Origin: DATBLE01 sp963808815
Lineage (GTDB): Bacteria > Actinomycetota > Thermoleophilia > Gaiellales > Gaiellaceae
Direction: 5' to 3'
Length of the DNA stretch: 64,000 nucleotides
Assembly: GCA_963808815.1 (NCBI GenBank)
Contig: CAWEGI010000017.1
Span: 124,001-188,000 of the forward strand
Position 1 is the stretch's first letter, and every line of letters starts with the position of its first letter. Below the pieces are notes generated by a model, which saw only the letters and a program-made list of their open reading frames with translations, was not told where the DNA came from and ran no database searches. Positions 8,221 to 17,370 of this stretch are shown piece after piece. A program made the position numbers and the translations under genes.

Positions 8221-10914
8221 TAGACGCGTTCTACCCGGACCGCCGAGACCTTGTACTCCGGTGTGCCGATCAGCGGGTCACCGACGTCGTGAATGAGCCA
8301 GTTGACCTTGGCCTGCGCGAAGTGCAGCGCCATCCAGACGAGCCCTGGATACACCCGCTCCGAGTAGTGAGCCTCCGCTTCGAGCATGCCGCGACGAGAG
8401 ACGAGCCGCGCGACCTCGCCGTCCGCGATCCCGAGGGCGGCGCCGTCCTCGGCGTTGAGTTCGAAGAACGGCTGCTCCTGCTTCTCGACCACGCCCGGCT
8501 CGCGCATGGTCATCGTCGCCGAGTTGTAGTGGTAGAGCGTCCGGCCCGTCGAGAGCACGAACGGGTATTCGGAGTCGGTCGGCTCGATGGGCGGCTGGTA
8601 CTCGACGGGGAAGAACCGGCCGCGGCCGCCCGGTAGTGCCGGCGCCGGCGCATGGAGATACGGCGTCCCCGGGTGGTCGAGGTCGGGGCACGGCCACTGG
8701 ATGCCGTCGGGCTCGAGGCGCGGGTAACGGATCCCGTACCAGTTCGGACTGAGATCGGCGAGCTCGTTCCAGACGTCCTCCGGCGACCCGTAGTTCCGGC
8801 CACGACCCGCCGAGCGCGGCCGCCATCGCACAGACGATGCGCCAGTCCTCACGCGCCTCACCGGGGCAGTCGAGCGCCTTCCGCACCCGGTTCACACGGC
8901 GTTCGGTGTTCGTGAAGGTGCCGTCCTTCTCGGCGAAGCTCGACGCCGGGAGGACGACGTCGGCGTACTTCCGGGTCGAGTCGTTCAGGAAGATGTCCTG
9001 CGAGACGATGAACTCGCAGCCGGCGAGGCCCGCCTCCACGTGGTGGGCGTTCGGCTCGGTCTGGGCGGGGTTCTCGCCGATCAGGTAGAGCGCCTTCACC
9101 CGCCCGTCGTGGAGCCCGGAGACGATCTGGTCGAGCCGGTAGCCCGGCGCCTCCGGCACCTCCACCCCCCACACAGCCTCGAACTTCGCCCTGATCTCCG
9201 GGTCCTCGACCGACTGATAGCCGGGCAGGTAGGACGGGTTCGCGCCCGAATCGTTCAGGCCCTGGACGTTGTTCTGGCCCCGTAGCGCGTTCAGCCCGGT
9301 CGACTCGTACCCGAGGTGGCCTGTCATCAGCACGAGGTTCGAGAGCGACCAGATGTTGTCGACGCCGCATGCGTGCTCGGTCATCCCGAGCGTGTAGAAG
9401 ATCCCCGCGTACCGCTCACGGGCGTACTCGCGCGCGGTCTCGCGGATCGCCTCGGCATCCACGCCGGTCACACGGGCGGCATCCTCGGGCGAGTAGCGGG
9501 AGACGACCTCGCGCACGGCGTCGAACCCGGCCGTGTGTTCGCGGATGTACTCCTCGTCCTGGAGACCCTCCTCCAGGATCGTGTGCATCATCGCGTTGAT
9601 CAGCCAGACGTCGGTACCGGGCCGCACCTGCAGGTGGCGCTTCGCGAGCTTGGTCAGCCAGATCTTGCGCGGGTCGGCAACGACGAGGGTCGCGCCCTTT
9701 CTCACCGCCTTCTTGATCCGGAGCGCCAGCACCGGATGCGCCTCGGTCGTGTTCGATCCGATCACGAGCAGGAAGCGGTCGTTCTCGATCTCGGGGATCG
9801 AGTTGGTGCTTGCTCCTCTGCCGAACGACCTGACCAGGCCGTAGAGGGTCGGCGCGTGTCAGGTCGCCTCGCAGGAGTGGACCGAGTTCGTCCCGACCAC
9901 CCCCCGAGCCAGCTTCTGGATCAGGTAGTTCTCCTCGTTGGTCAGCCGCGCCGAGGCGAGGAAGCCGACCGCCTGCCGGCCGTGTCGCTCCGTCACCCGG
10001 GACAGACCCTCGGCTGCGGCCGAAAGTGCGTCGTCCCACGTGGCCGGGTGGAGCTCGCCGTCTTCGCCGCGGATCAGCGGCTGCGTCAGCCGGTCGGGGT
10101 GATGCACGAAGTTGAAGGCGAACCTGCCCTTGACGCAGAGGTTGCCGTCGTTGGAGACGTACGAAGGGTCCGACGTGACCTTGACGATCCGCTTCGTCTC
10201 CGGGTCGACGTTGAGATCGACCTGGCAGCCGACGCCGCAGAACGTGCAGGTCGTCTTCGTCTTCACCAGCGCCTCTTCCCGGCCGACCGGCGCCCCCTCC
10301 TCGAACTTCTCGTAGATCGCGCCCGTCGGGCAGACGGAGAGGCAGCCGCCGCAGAGCTCGCACTCGGTGTCGAGCCAGCCGCGCCCCCACGTCGGAACCA
10401 CGCGCGCCTCGCCGCCACGCCCTTCCAGCGACAGGGCCGAGCACTGCATGACTTCCTGCGTGTAGCGGACGCAGCGCGCGCAGAGGATGCAGGCGTCGGG
10501 GTCATAGCCCATCAGCAGGTCGCGGTCCTCGTACGGCTCGCGCTTCGCGTCGGGGAGGACGAGCGGCGCCTCGACGCCGAGATCGTCGGCCAGCTCGAGG
10601 AGCTCGTTCGGCCGGCCCCCAGGACTGCCGTTCAGGTGCTCGGCGAGCAGCATCTCGGTCAGCGTCCGCTGGAACTGCGGCACGGACGAGTTCGTCGAGA
10701 CGACCATCCCTGCGGCGACCCGCGTTGCGCAGGCGGGCAGCGGCCGCGGGGAGCCCTCGACCCCGACCACGCACATGCGGCAGCCGCCGTAGGGGTCGAG
10801 CTTCGAGTCGTGGCAGAGGGTCGGGACGAAGACGTCGTTGCGGGCGAGCGCGTGGACGAGCAACTCGCCCTCGGGCGCCGCGACCTCGCGACCGTCGATC
10901 GTGAACGTGACCAT
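8220..10914 (-). CDS. fdhA: NAD-dependent formate dehydrogenase catalytic subunit, selenocysteine-containing (in-frame TGA; one frameshift)
   Basis: Oxidises formate to CO2 at a Mo/W bis-MGD centre, passing electrons to the NuoEF-like partner. From ATG 10914: plant-type [2Fe-2S] domain (Cys34, 45, 48, 62), two [4Fe-4S] motifs (CILCARC, CELCGGCLSVCP), then the Mo-domain cluster CTFCGVGC ... LCVKGRF. After HSCEAT comes TGA (9861-9859), followed in the same frame by HAPTLYGLVRSFG. This is exactly where Moorella/E. coli type FDHs place selenocysteine (Sec352 here). The frame then continues (VIGSNTTEAHP) to about 8806-8811, where one base appears missing; it resumes as GRNYGSPEDVW and ends at 8220. 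The usual His-Cys3 cluster motif after the first domain is absent (AEHLNGSPGGRP). Total about 898 residues. Confidence 0.92.
9825..9842 (-). promoter_or_regulatory. SECIS-like hairpin downstream of the fdhA UGA
   Basis: Counting the UGA as bases 1-3, bases 20-37 of the mRNA can fold as ACGGCCU-GGUC-AGGUCGU: a 7-bp stem (one G-U pair) closing a GGUC loop. Bacterial SECIS elements are hairpins just 3' of the UGA with a GGU-type apical loop bound by SelB; in E. coli fdhF the GGUC starts at base 22, here at base 27. Function is inferred. Confidence 0.6.
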
Positions 10915-10925
10915 CCTGCCGGCGC

Positions 10926-11867
10926 CTACCTGATCTTGTAGGTCAGCCTTCTCGTCGTCCCGGACGACTTGTACTGGACGAGAAGCGTCATGGTCACGGA
11001 CTTCCCCTTCGACCGCGCGGGAATCGTGACCACGCAGGACCGGTACGGCGCCGGGCCGTTCAGGGCCGCCGTCTTGACCGCCGAGCTGCCGACCTTGGCC
11101 GCGCAGCCTAGAGCCGAGGGGGAGACGCTCTGCGCGCCGAGCAGGACGCGCGCCCGGACCACGAACCGCTTGCCCGCGTGCGGGAAACCGACGGGCGAGA
11201 CCACGAACCTCGGCGCCGCCGGAGGCGGAGTCGTCGTGGTCGGTGGGGGCGGCGGAGGAGCCGTCGGGAGGACGAGCCTGTACGTGAACACGCCGTTCCC
11301 GTCGGGGGCGTCGTCGCCGATCGACTGGCCGTTGTCCCTGGTCGTCTCGGCGTAGAAGTTGAGCCCGGTGGTGTTCCCGAGGTCGGAGCGGTTGATCCGG
11401 AACGAGATCTGCCCGGGGGCGGTCGAGCTCTGCAGCGAGGGCGCGCCCGCCGGTGCGAAGGACGACCCGTTCCAGACGAAGAGCCCCGTGTGGTCCTTGA
11501 CGCCGGCGTAGACGTAGTCGAACCCACCGTTGCCCGTGGCGCCGTTCCCGTCGGTGTCCATGACAACGAGGACCCCCTCGTTGGGCTGGAAGTCCGACGA
11601 GTGGTTCGCCAGCATGACCGTGACGGTGATGTTCCCCTGGTCGTCGTTCGCGACCGCGATGGTGCTGATGTCCGGCGCGCCGTTGACCGCGTCACCGACA
11701 CGATCGGCGTAGCTCTGGGAGCCCGCGCCTGCGCGGAGCGGGACGAACGCACGGGTCGGCTGGAGCCGGAGCGCCGCGCGGCTGTCGCGAGGGTGGCCGC
11801 TCGCCGAAGCGGCCACGCCCGCCACCACGAGCGCCGCCGCCAGTAACACGAGACCTGCTTTCATCAC
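10926..11867 (-). CDS. secreted protein with Pro/Thr linker, inside the formate dehydrogenase operon
   Basis: A 313-residue exported protein. Signal peptide MKAGLVLLAAALVVAGVAAS; then about 170 residues (SYADRVGDAVNGAPDISTI ... FVVMDTDGNGATGNGGFDYV) resembling the beta-sandwich or DOMON-like region of surface proteins, a linker PTAPPPPPPTTTTPPPAAP, and a C-terminal 90-residue beta domain with two Cys (GCAAKV, RSCVVTI) probably disulfide-bonded. GTG/ATG start at 11867/11864 follows AAAGGGG. It lies only 11 bases upstream of fdhA, so co-transcription is likely, but a periplasmic or wall role is unknown. No recognised enzyme motif. Confidence 0.7.
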   Translation of the reverse strand: MMKAGLVLLAAALVVAGVAASASGHPRDSRAALRLQPTRAFVPLRAGAGSQSYADRVGDAVNGAPDISTIAVANDDQGNITVTVMLANHSSDFQPNEGVLVVMDTDGNGATGNGGFDYVYAGVKDHTGLFVWNGSSFAPAGAPSLQSSTAPGQISFRINRSDLGNTTGLNFYAETTRDNGQSIGDDAPDGNGVFTYRLVLPTAPPPPPPTTTTPPPAAPRFVVSPVGFPHAGKRFVVRARVLLGAQSVSPSALGCAAKVGSSAVKTAALNGPAPYRSCVVTIPARSKGKSVTMTLLVQYKSSGTTRRLTYKIR

Positions 11868-11922
11868 CGCCCCTTTCGCCGTTGACTCCCCGCGCGGTTC
11901 ATATCACGCGGGGCGCCGACCA

Positions 11923-12219
11923 TCATGGGGCCAGGCACTTCGCCTTCAGTCGCGTCACCTCGTCCAGCACGAGCGGACGCGTGGACGGACCGATCCGGCG
12001 ATTGATCTTCCCGTCGGCCCACATGACCACCCAGCCGGTCCTCCGGTCGAGGTAGTGGAGCGCCGCCACGTGGGGCCTCCCGCCGATGGTCGCCTTGACC
12101 ATTGCGAAGTGGTCGCCCAGGTAGGTCGCCTTGCAGACGTCGACCGGCCGCCAGTTCCGCGTGCCGTAGAAGCCGGTCACGGCGCCCCAGATGGTCGCGG
12201 CCAGCACCACGACGATCAT
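11923..12219 (-). CDS. 98-residue exported hypothetical protein
   Basis: ATG 12219 overlaps the NuoEF stop as ATGA, so it is translated from the formate dehydrogenase transcript. The N-terminus MIVVVLAATIWGAVTGFYG is a signal peptide or short anchor. The mature part has two Cys (VDVCKATY and KAKCLAP) that could pair and a basic Trp-rich middle (DRRTGWVVMWADGKINRR). I do not recognise the family; its neighbour 10926-11867 is also exported. Confidence 0.6.
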   Translation of the reverse strand: MIVVVLAATIWGAVTGFYGTRNWRPVDVCKATYLGDHFAMVKATIGGRPHVAALHYLDRRTGWVVMWADGKINRRIGPSTRPLVLDEVTRLKAKCLAP

Positions 12220-13688
12220 CCGAGCGTCTCCATCAGCTCGGGCCAGTGGCGGACGACGTTCCGCACGGGGATCGGCGAGGCCTGGCCGAGGCCGCAGATC
12301 GAGGTCTGCGCCATCGCCTCCAGCCACTCGTCCACCTTCTCGCGGGTCATGGCGGCGCGGCCGTGCTCCAGCTCCTCGACCACGTGATGGAGCGCCCGGT
12401 TGCCGATCCGACAGGGCGTGCACTTCTGGCACGACTCCTCGGCGAAGAAGCGCATCGTCTCGCCGAGGAGCCTGAGCACGGGATACGCGGCCGGGAAAAC
12501 CTGCACGGCCGCTGACCCGGGGCCGCTCCCCCACTCGCCCAGCGCGTCACGGGTGAGCGGGACGTCGAGCGCAGCGGGTGGGAGGATCCCGCTCGCCGCG
12601 CCGCCCGGGACGAAAGCCCCGGCCTACGCGGTGAAGCCGCCCGCGTGATCCTCGACGAGCTGCCGCGCGGTCACGTCCAGCGGCGCCTCGAAGCAGCCCG
12701 GCTCGCGGACCGCGCCCGAGACCGACCAGAGCCGCCCCGGCTGCCACTCGTCGCGCAGGATCCGCGCGACGTGGACGAGCGTCTCGACGTTGTTGATCAG
12801 CGTCGGCCGGCCCAGGTAGCCCTTCTGCGCCGGGAAGGGCGGCCGCAGCCGTGGCATCCCCCGGCGACCCTCCATCGACTCGAGCATGGCCGACTCCTCG
12901 CCGCACACGTACGAGCCTGCGCCGACGACGACGTGCACGTTCAGCCCCCGCTCGGCGATCGCCTCGTGCAGGCGGGCGCGCGAGGTCGCGTACTCCTCTC
13001 GGAGGTAGACGTATGCCTCGTCGACCTCGCAGAATCGCATCGCCGCGACCAGGCCCTCGAGCAGGAGGTGCGGCCGCAACTCCATCACGTAGCGGTCCTT
13101 GATCGTTCCGGGCTCACCCTCGTCCGCGTTGACGATCACGGCGCGTGGGGCCGGCTCGCGGCGGACCGCATCCCACTTCCGGTGGGTGGGGAATCCGGCA
13201 CCGCCCATGCCTGTGAGGCCCGCTGCCTCGAGGCGGGTGAGCACCTTCTCGGGCGGAAACTCCGGCGGGTCGCGCGGCTCGTCGGGCTCGAGCAGGAAGC
13301 CGTTCGTCCGATGCGTGACGCCGCCGCGGACGTCGTCGCCGTCCATGACCACCGGGGCGAGGTCGCAGTGGCCGAGGCAGGCCACGGCGAGCTCCCCGGG
13401 GCCGGCCTTCGCACCCGCGCAGTCGCAGATCGGCCCGGTGCAGACACGGACCACGTCCACGGGATGCTGGAGGAACGAGTAGAACGAGACGACCTCGTGC
13501 ACCTCGCCTCGGCGGATGTTCATGTGGTCGGCGAGCGAGTCCGACAGCTCGGGGGTGATCGGCCCCACCGCGCGGCGCACGCGGCCGAGGTTGTCGAGCA
13601 GCCGCGTCCGCTCGGTCGGGAGCTCCGGCAGGAGCGAGGTCAGGGCGAGGACGTCCGTGCCCCGATTATCGCCCGCGCGAGCCTCCAC
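12216..13688 (-). CDS. NuoE-NuoF fusion, NADH-reducing subunit of formate dehydrogenase (in-frame amber codon)
   Basis: Diaphorase subunit expected to move electrons from FdhA to NAD. Residues about 20-120 are a thioredoxin-like [2Fe-2S] NuoE domain (Cys83, Cys88, Cys104, Cys108). Then the FMN/NADH domain: GMGGAGFPTHRKW, NADEGEPGTIKDRY, GAGSYVCGEES, GYLGRPTLINNVETL. The C-terminal cluster motif is ESCQKCTPCRIG. At codon 355 (12626-12624) a TAG interrupts the chain between GGFTA and AGAFVPGG. The frame is unchanged on both sides and conserved sequence continues to 12216, so this is a nonsense substitution or base-call error, not a frameshift. If real, the product loses its [4Fe-4S] domain. Start GTG 13688 is provisional. 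Confidence 0.88.
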
Positions 13689-13728
13689 AGCCCGAGAACA
13701 CGGCGGCCGCGCGGTCCCGGCGCGTCAC

Positions 13729-13760
13729 CGGCAGTGACAGGCTTAAGCCTGTCACTGCCG
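13729..13760. terminator. perfect 32-bp palindrome after Gfo/Idh gene
   Basis: Two 16-base arms (CGGCAGTGACAGGCTT and its exact complement) meet with no spacer at TTAA, three bases after the stop of the 13763-14908 gene and 41 bases before the NuoEF start. It probably ends the upstream transcript; it could also be a dyad operator for the formate dehydrogenase operon. Confidence 0.6.
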
Positions 13761-13762
13761 TT

Positions 13763-14908
13763 CTAGGAGCGATACGACAACTGCTCGCGTCTGCCGCTCT
13801 GTCCCGAGCGGACGATCGCGTCGCACACCTCGGCGGCGCGGTAGCCGTCCTCGAAGGTGGCGCCGTGCGGCGCGACGTCGGAGTCGTCGGCGATAGCTCG
13901 GAGCAGGTGGTGGAGCTCGTTCACGAACGTGTCGCCCCAGCCGATGATGTGACCCGGCGGCCACCAGAACTCCCAGAACGGATGGTCGGCCTCGGTGACG
14001 AGCACCCTGGTGAACCCCCGCGTGCGACCGCCGTTGCGGAACACCTCCAGCTCGTTCAGCCGCTCCATGTCGAATGCGAGCGACCCCTTCGAGCCGTTGA
14101 TCTCCCACTGGAAGGCGTTGCGGCGTCCGAGCGCGAGGCGGGTCGCCTCGATCGTGCCGACCGCGCCGTTCTCGAACTCGACCGCCGCCTCGATGCAGTC
14201 GTCCACCTGGCGGTCGGGCAGGAACGTCTTGACCAGTGCCGAGACCGAGGCGACATCGCCGACCAGGTAGCGCGCGAGATCGACGACGTGCGCGCCGAGA
14301 TCGCCGAGCGCCCCGCTGCCTGCCTCGTCGGCGTGGAAGCGCCAGGTGTCGAGCGACGGGTCGTCGCCCCAGTCCTGCAGATAGCGGCCGCGGAAGTGGC
14401 GGATCTCGCCGAGCTCGCCCGCGTCGATCAACTCGCGCGCGAGCCTCACCGCCGGGACGAAACGGTAGTTGAAGGCGCACAGATGCTTCACGCCGGTCGC
14501 AGCGACCGCCTTCCAGATCTCGTAGCTCTCGTCGGCGTCGCGCCCGAGCGGCTTCTCGCAGACGACGTGCTTTCCCGCCTGCGCTGCGGCGATCGTCGGC
14601 TCCGCGTGGACGGCGTTCGGCCCGCCGTTGTCGAACAGGGTGATACCGGGGTCGGAGACGAGGTCGTGCCAGTCGGTCGTCCAGCGCTCGTAGCCGTACC
14701 GCTCGGCGGCGGCTCGCACGGCCTCCTCGTTCCGGCCGGCAATCGAGACCAGCCGGGGACGGAGCGGCGGCGGCCAGGTCATGTAGGCGATCTTCCGGAA
14801 CGCGTTCGAGTGCGCCTTGCCCATGAAGGCGTACCCGAGCATGCCGATGCCGATCTCCGGGATGTCGCCGGCCGCGGTTTCGGCCCTGTCTCCCGTCAGC
14901 GAGCTCAC
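13763..14908 (-). CDS. Gfo/Idh/MocA family oxidoreductase
   Basis: NAD(P)-dependent sugar or inositol dehydrogenase of 381 residues. The Rossmann start is GIGMLGYAFMGKAHSNAF, followed by the EKP motif (HVVCEKPLGRDADESY, catalytic Lys) and the C-terminal substrate domain (HADEAGSGALGDLGAHVVDL with the DxGxH signature). Start GTG 14908 overlaps the epimerase stop by four bases (GTGA), so the pair is an operon. Likely substrates are inositol-like or keto sugars, by analogy with IolG/YvaA clusters that pair such dehydrogenases with TIM-barrel epimerases. Followed at once by the 32-bp palindrome. Confidence 0.9.
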   Translation of the reverse strand: MSSLTGDRAETAAGDIPEIGIGMLGYAFMGKAHSNAFRKIAYMTWPPPLRPRLVSIAGRNEEAVRAAAERYGYERWTTDWHDLVSDPGITLFDNGGPNAVHAEPTIAAAQAGKHVVCEKPLGRDADESYEIWKAVAATGVKHLCAFNYRFVPAVRLARELIDAGELGEIRHFRGRYLQDWGDDPSLDTWRFHADEAGSGALGDLGAHVVDLARYLVGDVASVSALVKTFLPDRQVDDCIEAAVEFENGAVGTIEATRLALGRRNAFQWEINGSKGSLAFDMERLNELEVFRNGGRTRGFTRVLVTEADHPFWEFWWPPGHIIGWGDTFVNELHHLLRAIADDSDVAPHGATFEDGYRAAEVCDAIVRSGQSGRREQLSYRS

Positions 14909-15904
14909 GAACGCTGCATCGCCGCGTCGAAGGCCACCGCAGACGGGGCGAAGTCCGTCCGCCGCACGAACGCCAGCGCGTCCTGCGCGCCGTACTCACG
15001 ATCCATTCCCGAATCCTCCCACTCGATGGACAGCGGCCCCGTGTAGCCGATCCGGTTCAGCGCCCGGAGCAACTCCTCGAAGTCGACGTCGCCGTGACCC
15101 GGCGAGACGAAGTCCCAGCCGCGCGCCTCCTCGCCGAAGTTGAGGTGCGAGCCGAGGATCGACCGCCGTCCGTCGAGCCGCTTGCGCGAGTCCTTGACGT
15201 GCACGTGGTAGATCCGGTCGGCGAACTCCAGCGCAAACTGCGCCGTGTCGAGGTGCTGGTGGGCGAAGTGGCTCGGGTCGAGGTTGATCCCGAAGCCCTC
15301 GCGGTTGTCGATCGCATCCAGGGTCTGCCGGGTGGTGACGAAGTCGTAGGCGATCTCGGTCGGGTGCACCTCGAGGCCGAACTTCACTCCCTCGCGCGTC
15401 GAAGACGTCGATGATCGGCGACCAGCGCTCGGCGAACTCTTCGTAGCCGCGCTCGATCTCGGCGAAGTCGTTCGGCGGGAACGAGTAGAGGAGGTGCCAG
15501 ATCGCCGAGCCGGTGAAGCCGTTCACCTGCGCGACGCCGAGCCTCGCGGCCGCGCGGGCGGTGTCCTTCATTCGCTCGGCTGCCCTCTGCTGGACCCCGG
15601 CCGGGTCGCCGTCTCCCCAGACGTCGGGCGGGAGGATCGACTGGTGGCGTGCATCGATCGGGTCGCAGATCGCCTGGCCGACGAGATGCGCGCCGAGCGC
15701 GAAGCAATTAAGGTGGTTGCGCTCGAGCACCTCCTGGATGCCGGTGCAGTAGTCGTCCTCGGCCAGGGCACGGTCGACCTCGAAATGGTCGCCCCAGCAG
15801 GCGAGCTCGAGGCCGTCGAAGCCCCAACGGCCGGCCTTCTCGGCCAGGTCCTCCAGGGGCAGGTCTGCCCACTGGCCGGTGAAGAGCGTGACCGGTCTCG
15901 TCAT
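14905..15904 (-). CDS. sugar phosphate isomerase/epimerase (IolE/xylose-isomerase-like TIM barrel, one frameshift)
   Basis: About 333 residues from ATG 15904 (MTRPVTLFTGQWADLPLEDL). Amino part: GFDGLELACWGDHFEV and NHLNCFALGAHLVGQAICD. Carboxy part: FGLEVHPTEIAYDF (catalytic Glu), GINLDPSHFAHQ, YHVHVKDSRKR and PLSIEWEDSG, the usual metal ligands Glu-Asp-His-Glu. The two parts are in different frames; the break lies near 15387-15400, between IIDVFDARG and VKFGLEVHP. Both halves are well conserved, so the protein was intact recently. Forms an operon with the downstream Gfo/Idh gene; together they probably epimerise or isomerise a keto-inositol or keto-sugar. Confidence 0.85.
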
Positions 15905-15935
15905 CGAGGCGATCTTATGTGCGTAGCATCCGGGC

Positions 15936-16382
15936 GTGCTCGCCGCCGCCGTCGCCCTGGCGCTCGCGCTCCACGCCGCGGCAGCCCCTGCGAAGCTCGT
16001 CCATTTCAAGTCGCCGTCCGGGAACATCAACTGCATCGGGGCGGCCGCCGACAAGTTCGAGCCGGCGTTCGTCGACTGCATCGTCCGGAAGAACACCTGG
16101 CCGAGCATCCCCCGCAAGCCGGCGAGGTGCGATCTCGACTGGGTCGGGACGGAGCTCAGCGTGGCAAGGCGAAAGGTCTTCGTCGGAGGCTGTCGCGGCG
16201 ACATCGGGCCGCTCTGCATCGACCCGGCCAATCCGTGTAGAACGCTCGCCTACGGCCGGTCGGTAGACCTGGGGCCGATCCGCTGCGTCTCGGCCACGAC
16301 CGGCGTCACGTGCCGCTACCGGACTGCGCCACGGCTGGGCTTCCGCATTGCCCGCGAGGGCTACGTCGTCTACCGCCGGTAG
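15936..16382 (+). CDS. secreted eight-cysteine protein, DUF6636-like
   Basis: 148 residues from GTG 15936. Signal peptide MLAAAVALALALHAAAAPA. The mature part begins HFKSPSGNINCIG, the typical F-x-SPSGNI-x-C opening of actinobacterial DUF6636 proteins (assignment from memory). Eight Cys at residues 33, 48, 65, 86, 94, 101, 117 and 126 suggest four disulfides in an exported small domain. Function unknown. Divergent from the epimerase gene with about 30 bases between starts; ends 18 bases before the next oxidoreductase gene. Confidence 0.7.
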   Translation: MLAAAVALALALHAAAAPAKLVHFKSPSGNINCIGAAADKFEPAFVDCIVRKNTWPSIPRKPARCDLDWVGTELSVARRKVFVGGCRGDIGPLCIDPANPCRTLAYGRSVDLGPIRCVSATTGVTCRYRTAPRLGFRIAREGYVVYRR

Positions 16383-16400
16383 CTGGTTGACTACGACGCG

Positions 16401-17370
16401 ATGACGACCTGGGGGATCATCTCGACCGCCGACATCAACCGGCTGGTCATCCCACCGGCGCAGGAGTCGCCCGAGATCGACCTCGTCGGGGTCGCGAGCC
16501 GGACGCAGGAGCGCGCCGACGAGTACGCGGCGAAATGGGGCATCCCGCGTGCGTACGGCTCCTACGAGGCGCTGCTCGCCGACCCCGAGATCGAGATGCG
16601 TCTACATCTCGCTGCCGAACACGATGCACACCGAATGGTCGATCAGGTCGGTCGAGGCCGGCAAGCACGTGCTCTGCGAGAAGCCGTTCACGCGGAACCC
16701 GGACGACGTCACGACCGCCTGGGACGCCGCCGACCGCGCCGGCCGCATCCTGTCCGAGGCGTTCATGTGGCGGCACAATCCGCAGACCTCGCGCCTACGC
16801 GGGCTGATCGACGAGGGCGCGATCGGCGAGGTGCGGCTGATCCGGTCGGCGTTCTCGTACACGCTCTACGACGAGGACAACATCCGCCTGCGGACCGACG
16901 TCGAGGGCGGTGCCCTGATGGACGTCGGGTGCTACTGCGTCAGCGGGTCGCGCCTCGCGGCCGGGGCGGAACCGGTTCAGGCGTACGGGTCGGCGTGGTA
17001 CGGCCCGACGGGCACCGACTGGGTGTTCACCGGGTCGCTGCGCTTCCCCGGCGACGTGCTCGCGACCTTCGACTGCGGCACCGCGCTGCCGAACCGCGAC
17101 GAGCTCGAGGTCGTCGGCAGCGAGGGCTCGCTGTTCCTGGACGATCCCTGGCACGCGGGCACGCCGGTGATCGAGCTCCGCCGCGGCGACGAGGTGGAGC
17201 GAATCGAGCATGAGCCCGCGAACTCGTACCGGCTCGAACTGGAGAACGTCGGCGCGGCGGCCGCCGGCAAGGCGGAGCTCCTGCTCGGCCGCGACGACGC
17301 GATGGGCCAGGCCCGGACGCTGGAGGCGCTGCACCGCTCGGCGCAGACCGGCGCGCCCGTCTCGCTGTAG
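16401..17370 (+). CDS. Gfo/Idh/MocA family oxidoreductase (one frameshift)
   Basis: About 323 residues from ATG 16401. N-terminal Rossmann part (WGIISTADINRLVIPPAQ, VASRTQERADEYAAKWGI), then after a frameshift near 16597 the chain resumes VYISLPNTMHTEWSI with the EKP motif (HVLCEKPFTRNPDD) and MDVGCYCVSGSRL in the substrate domain. Resembles the trimeric/dihydrodiol-dehydrogenase-like branch that oxidises aldoses such as D-xylose or D-glucose. TAG 17368 shares a base with the GTG of the next gene (TAGTG), so it is coupled to the D-lyxose-isomerase-like gene. The break sits in a run where GAGATCGAG precedes ATGCGTC. Confidence 0.85.

Noticed and set aside
9859..9861. Ordinary nonsense mutation in fdhA
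   Set aside because: The TGA falls exactly on the selenocysteine ligand site with a GGUC-loop hairpin behind it, which a random mutation would not explain.
12624..12626. Pyrrolysine or programmed readthrough at the NuoEF amber codon
   Set aside because: No evidence for a pyrrolysine pathway, and the position has no reason for an unusual residue; an error or nonsense mutation is simpler given the error rate here.
13700..13765. CRISPR-like repeat at the 32-bp palindrome
   Set aside because: Only one copy, no spacers or cas genes.
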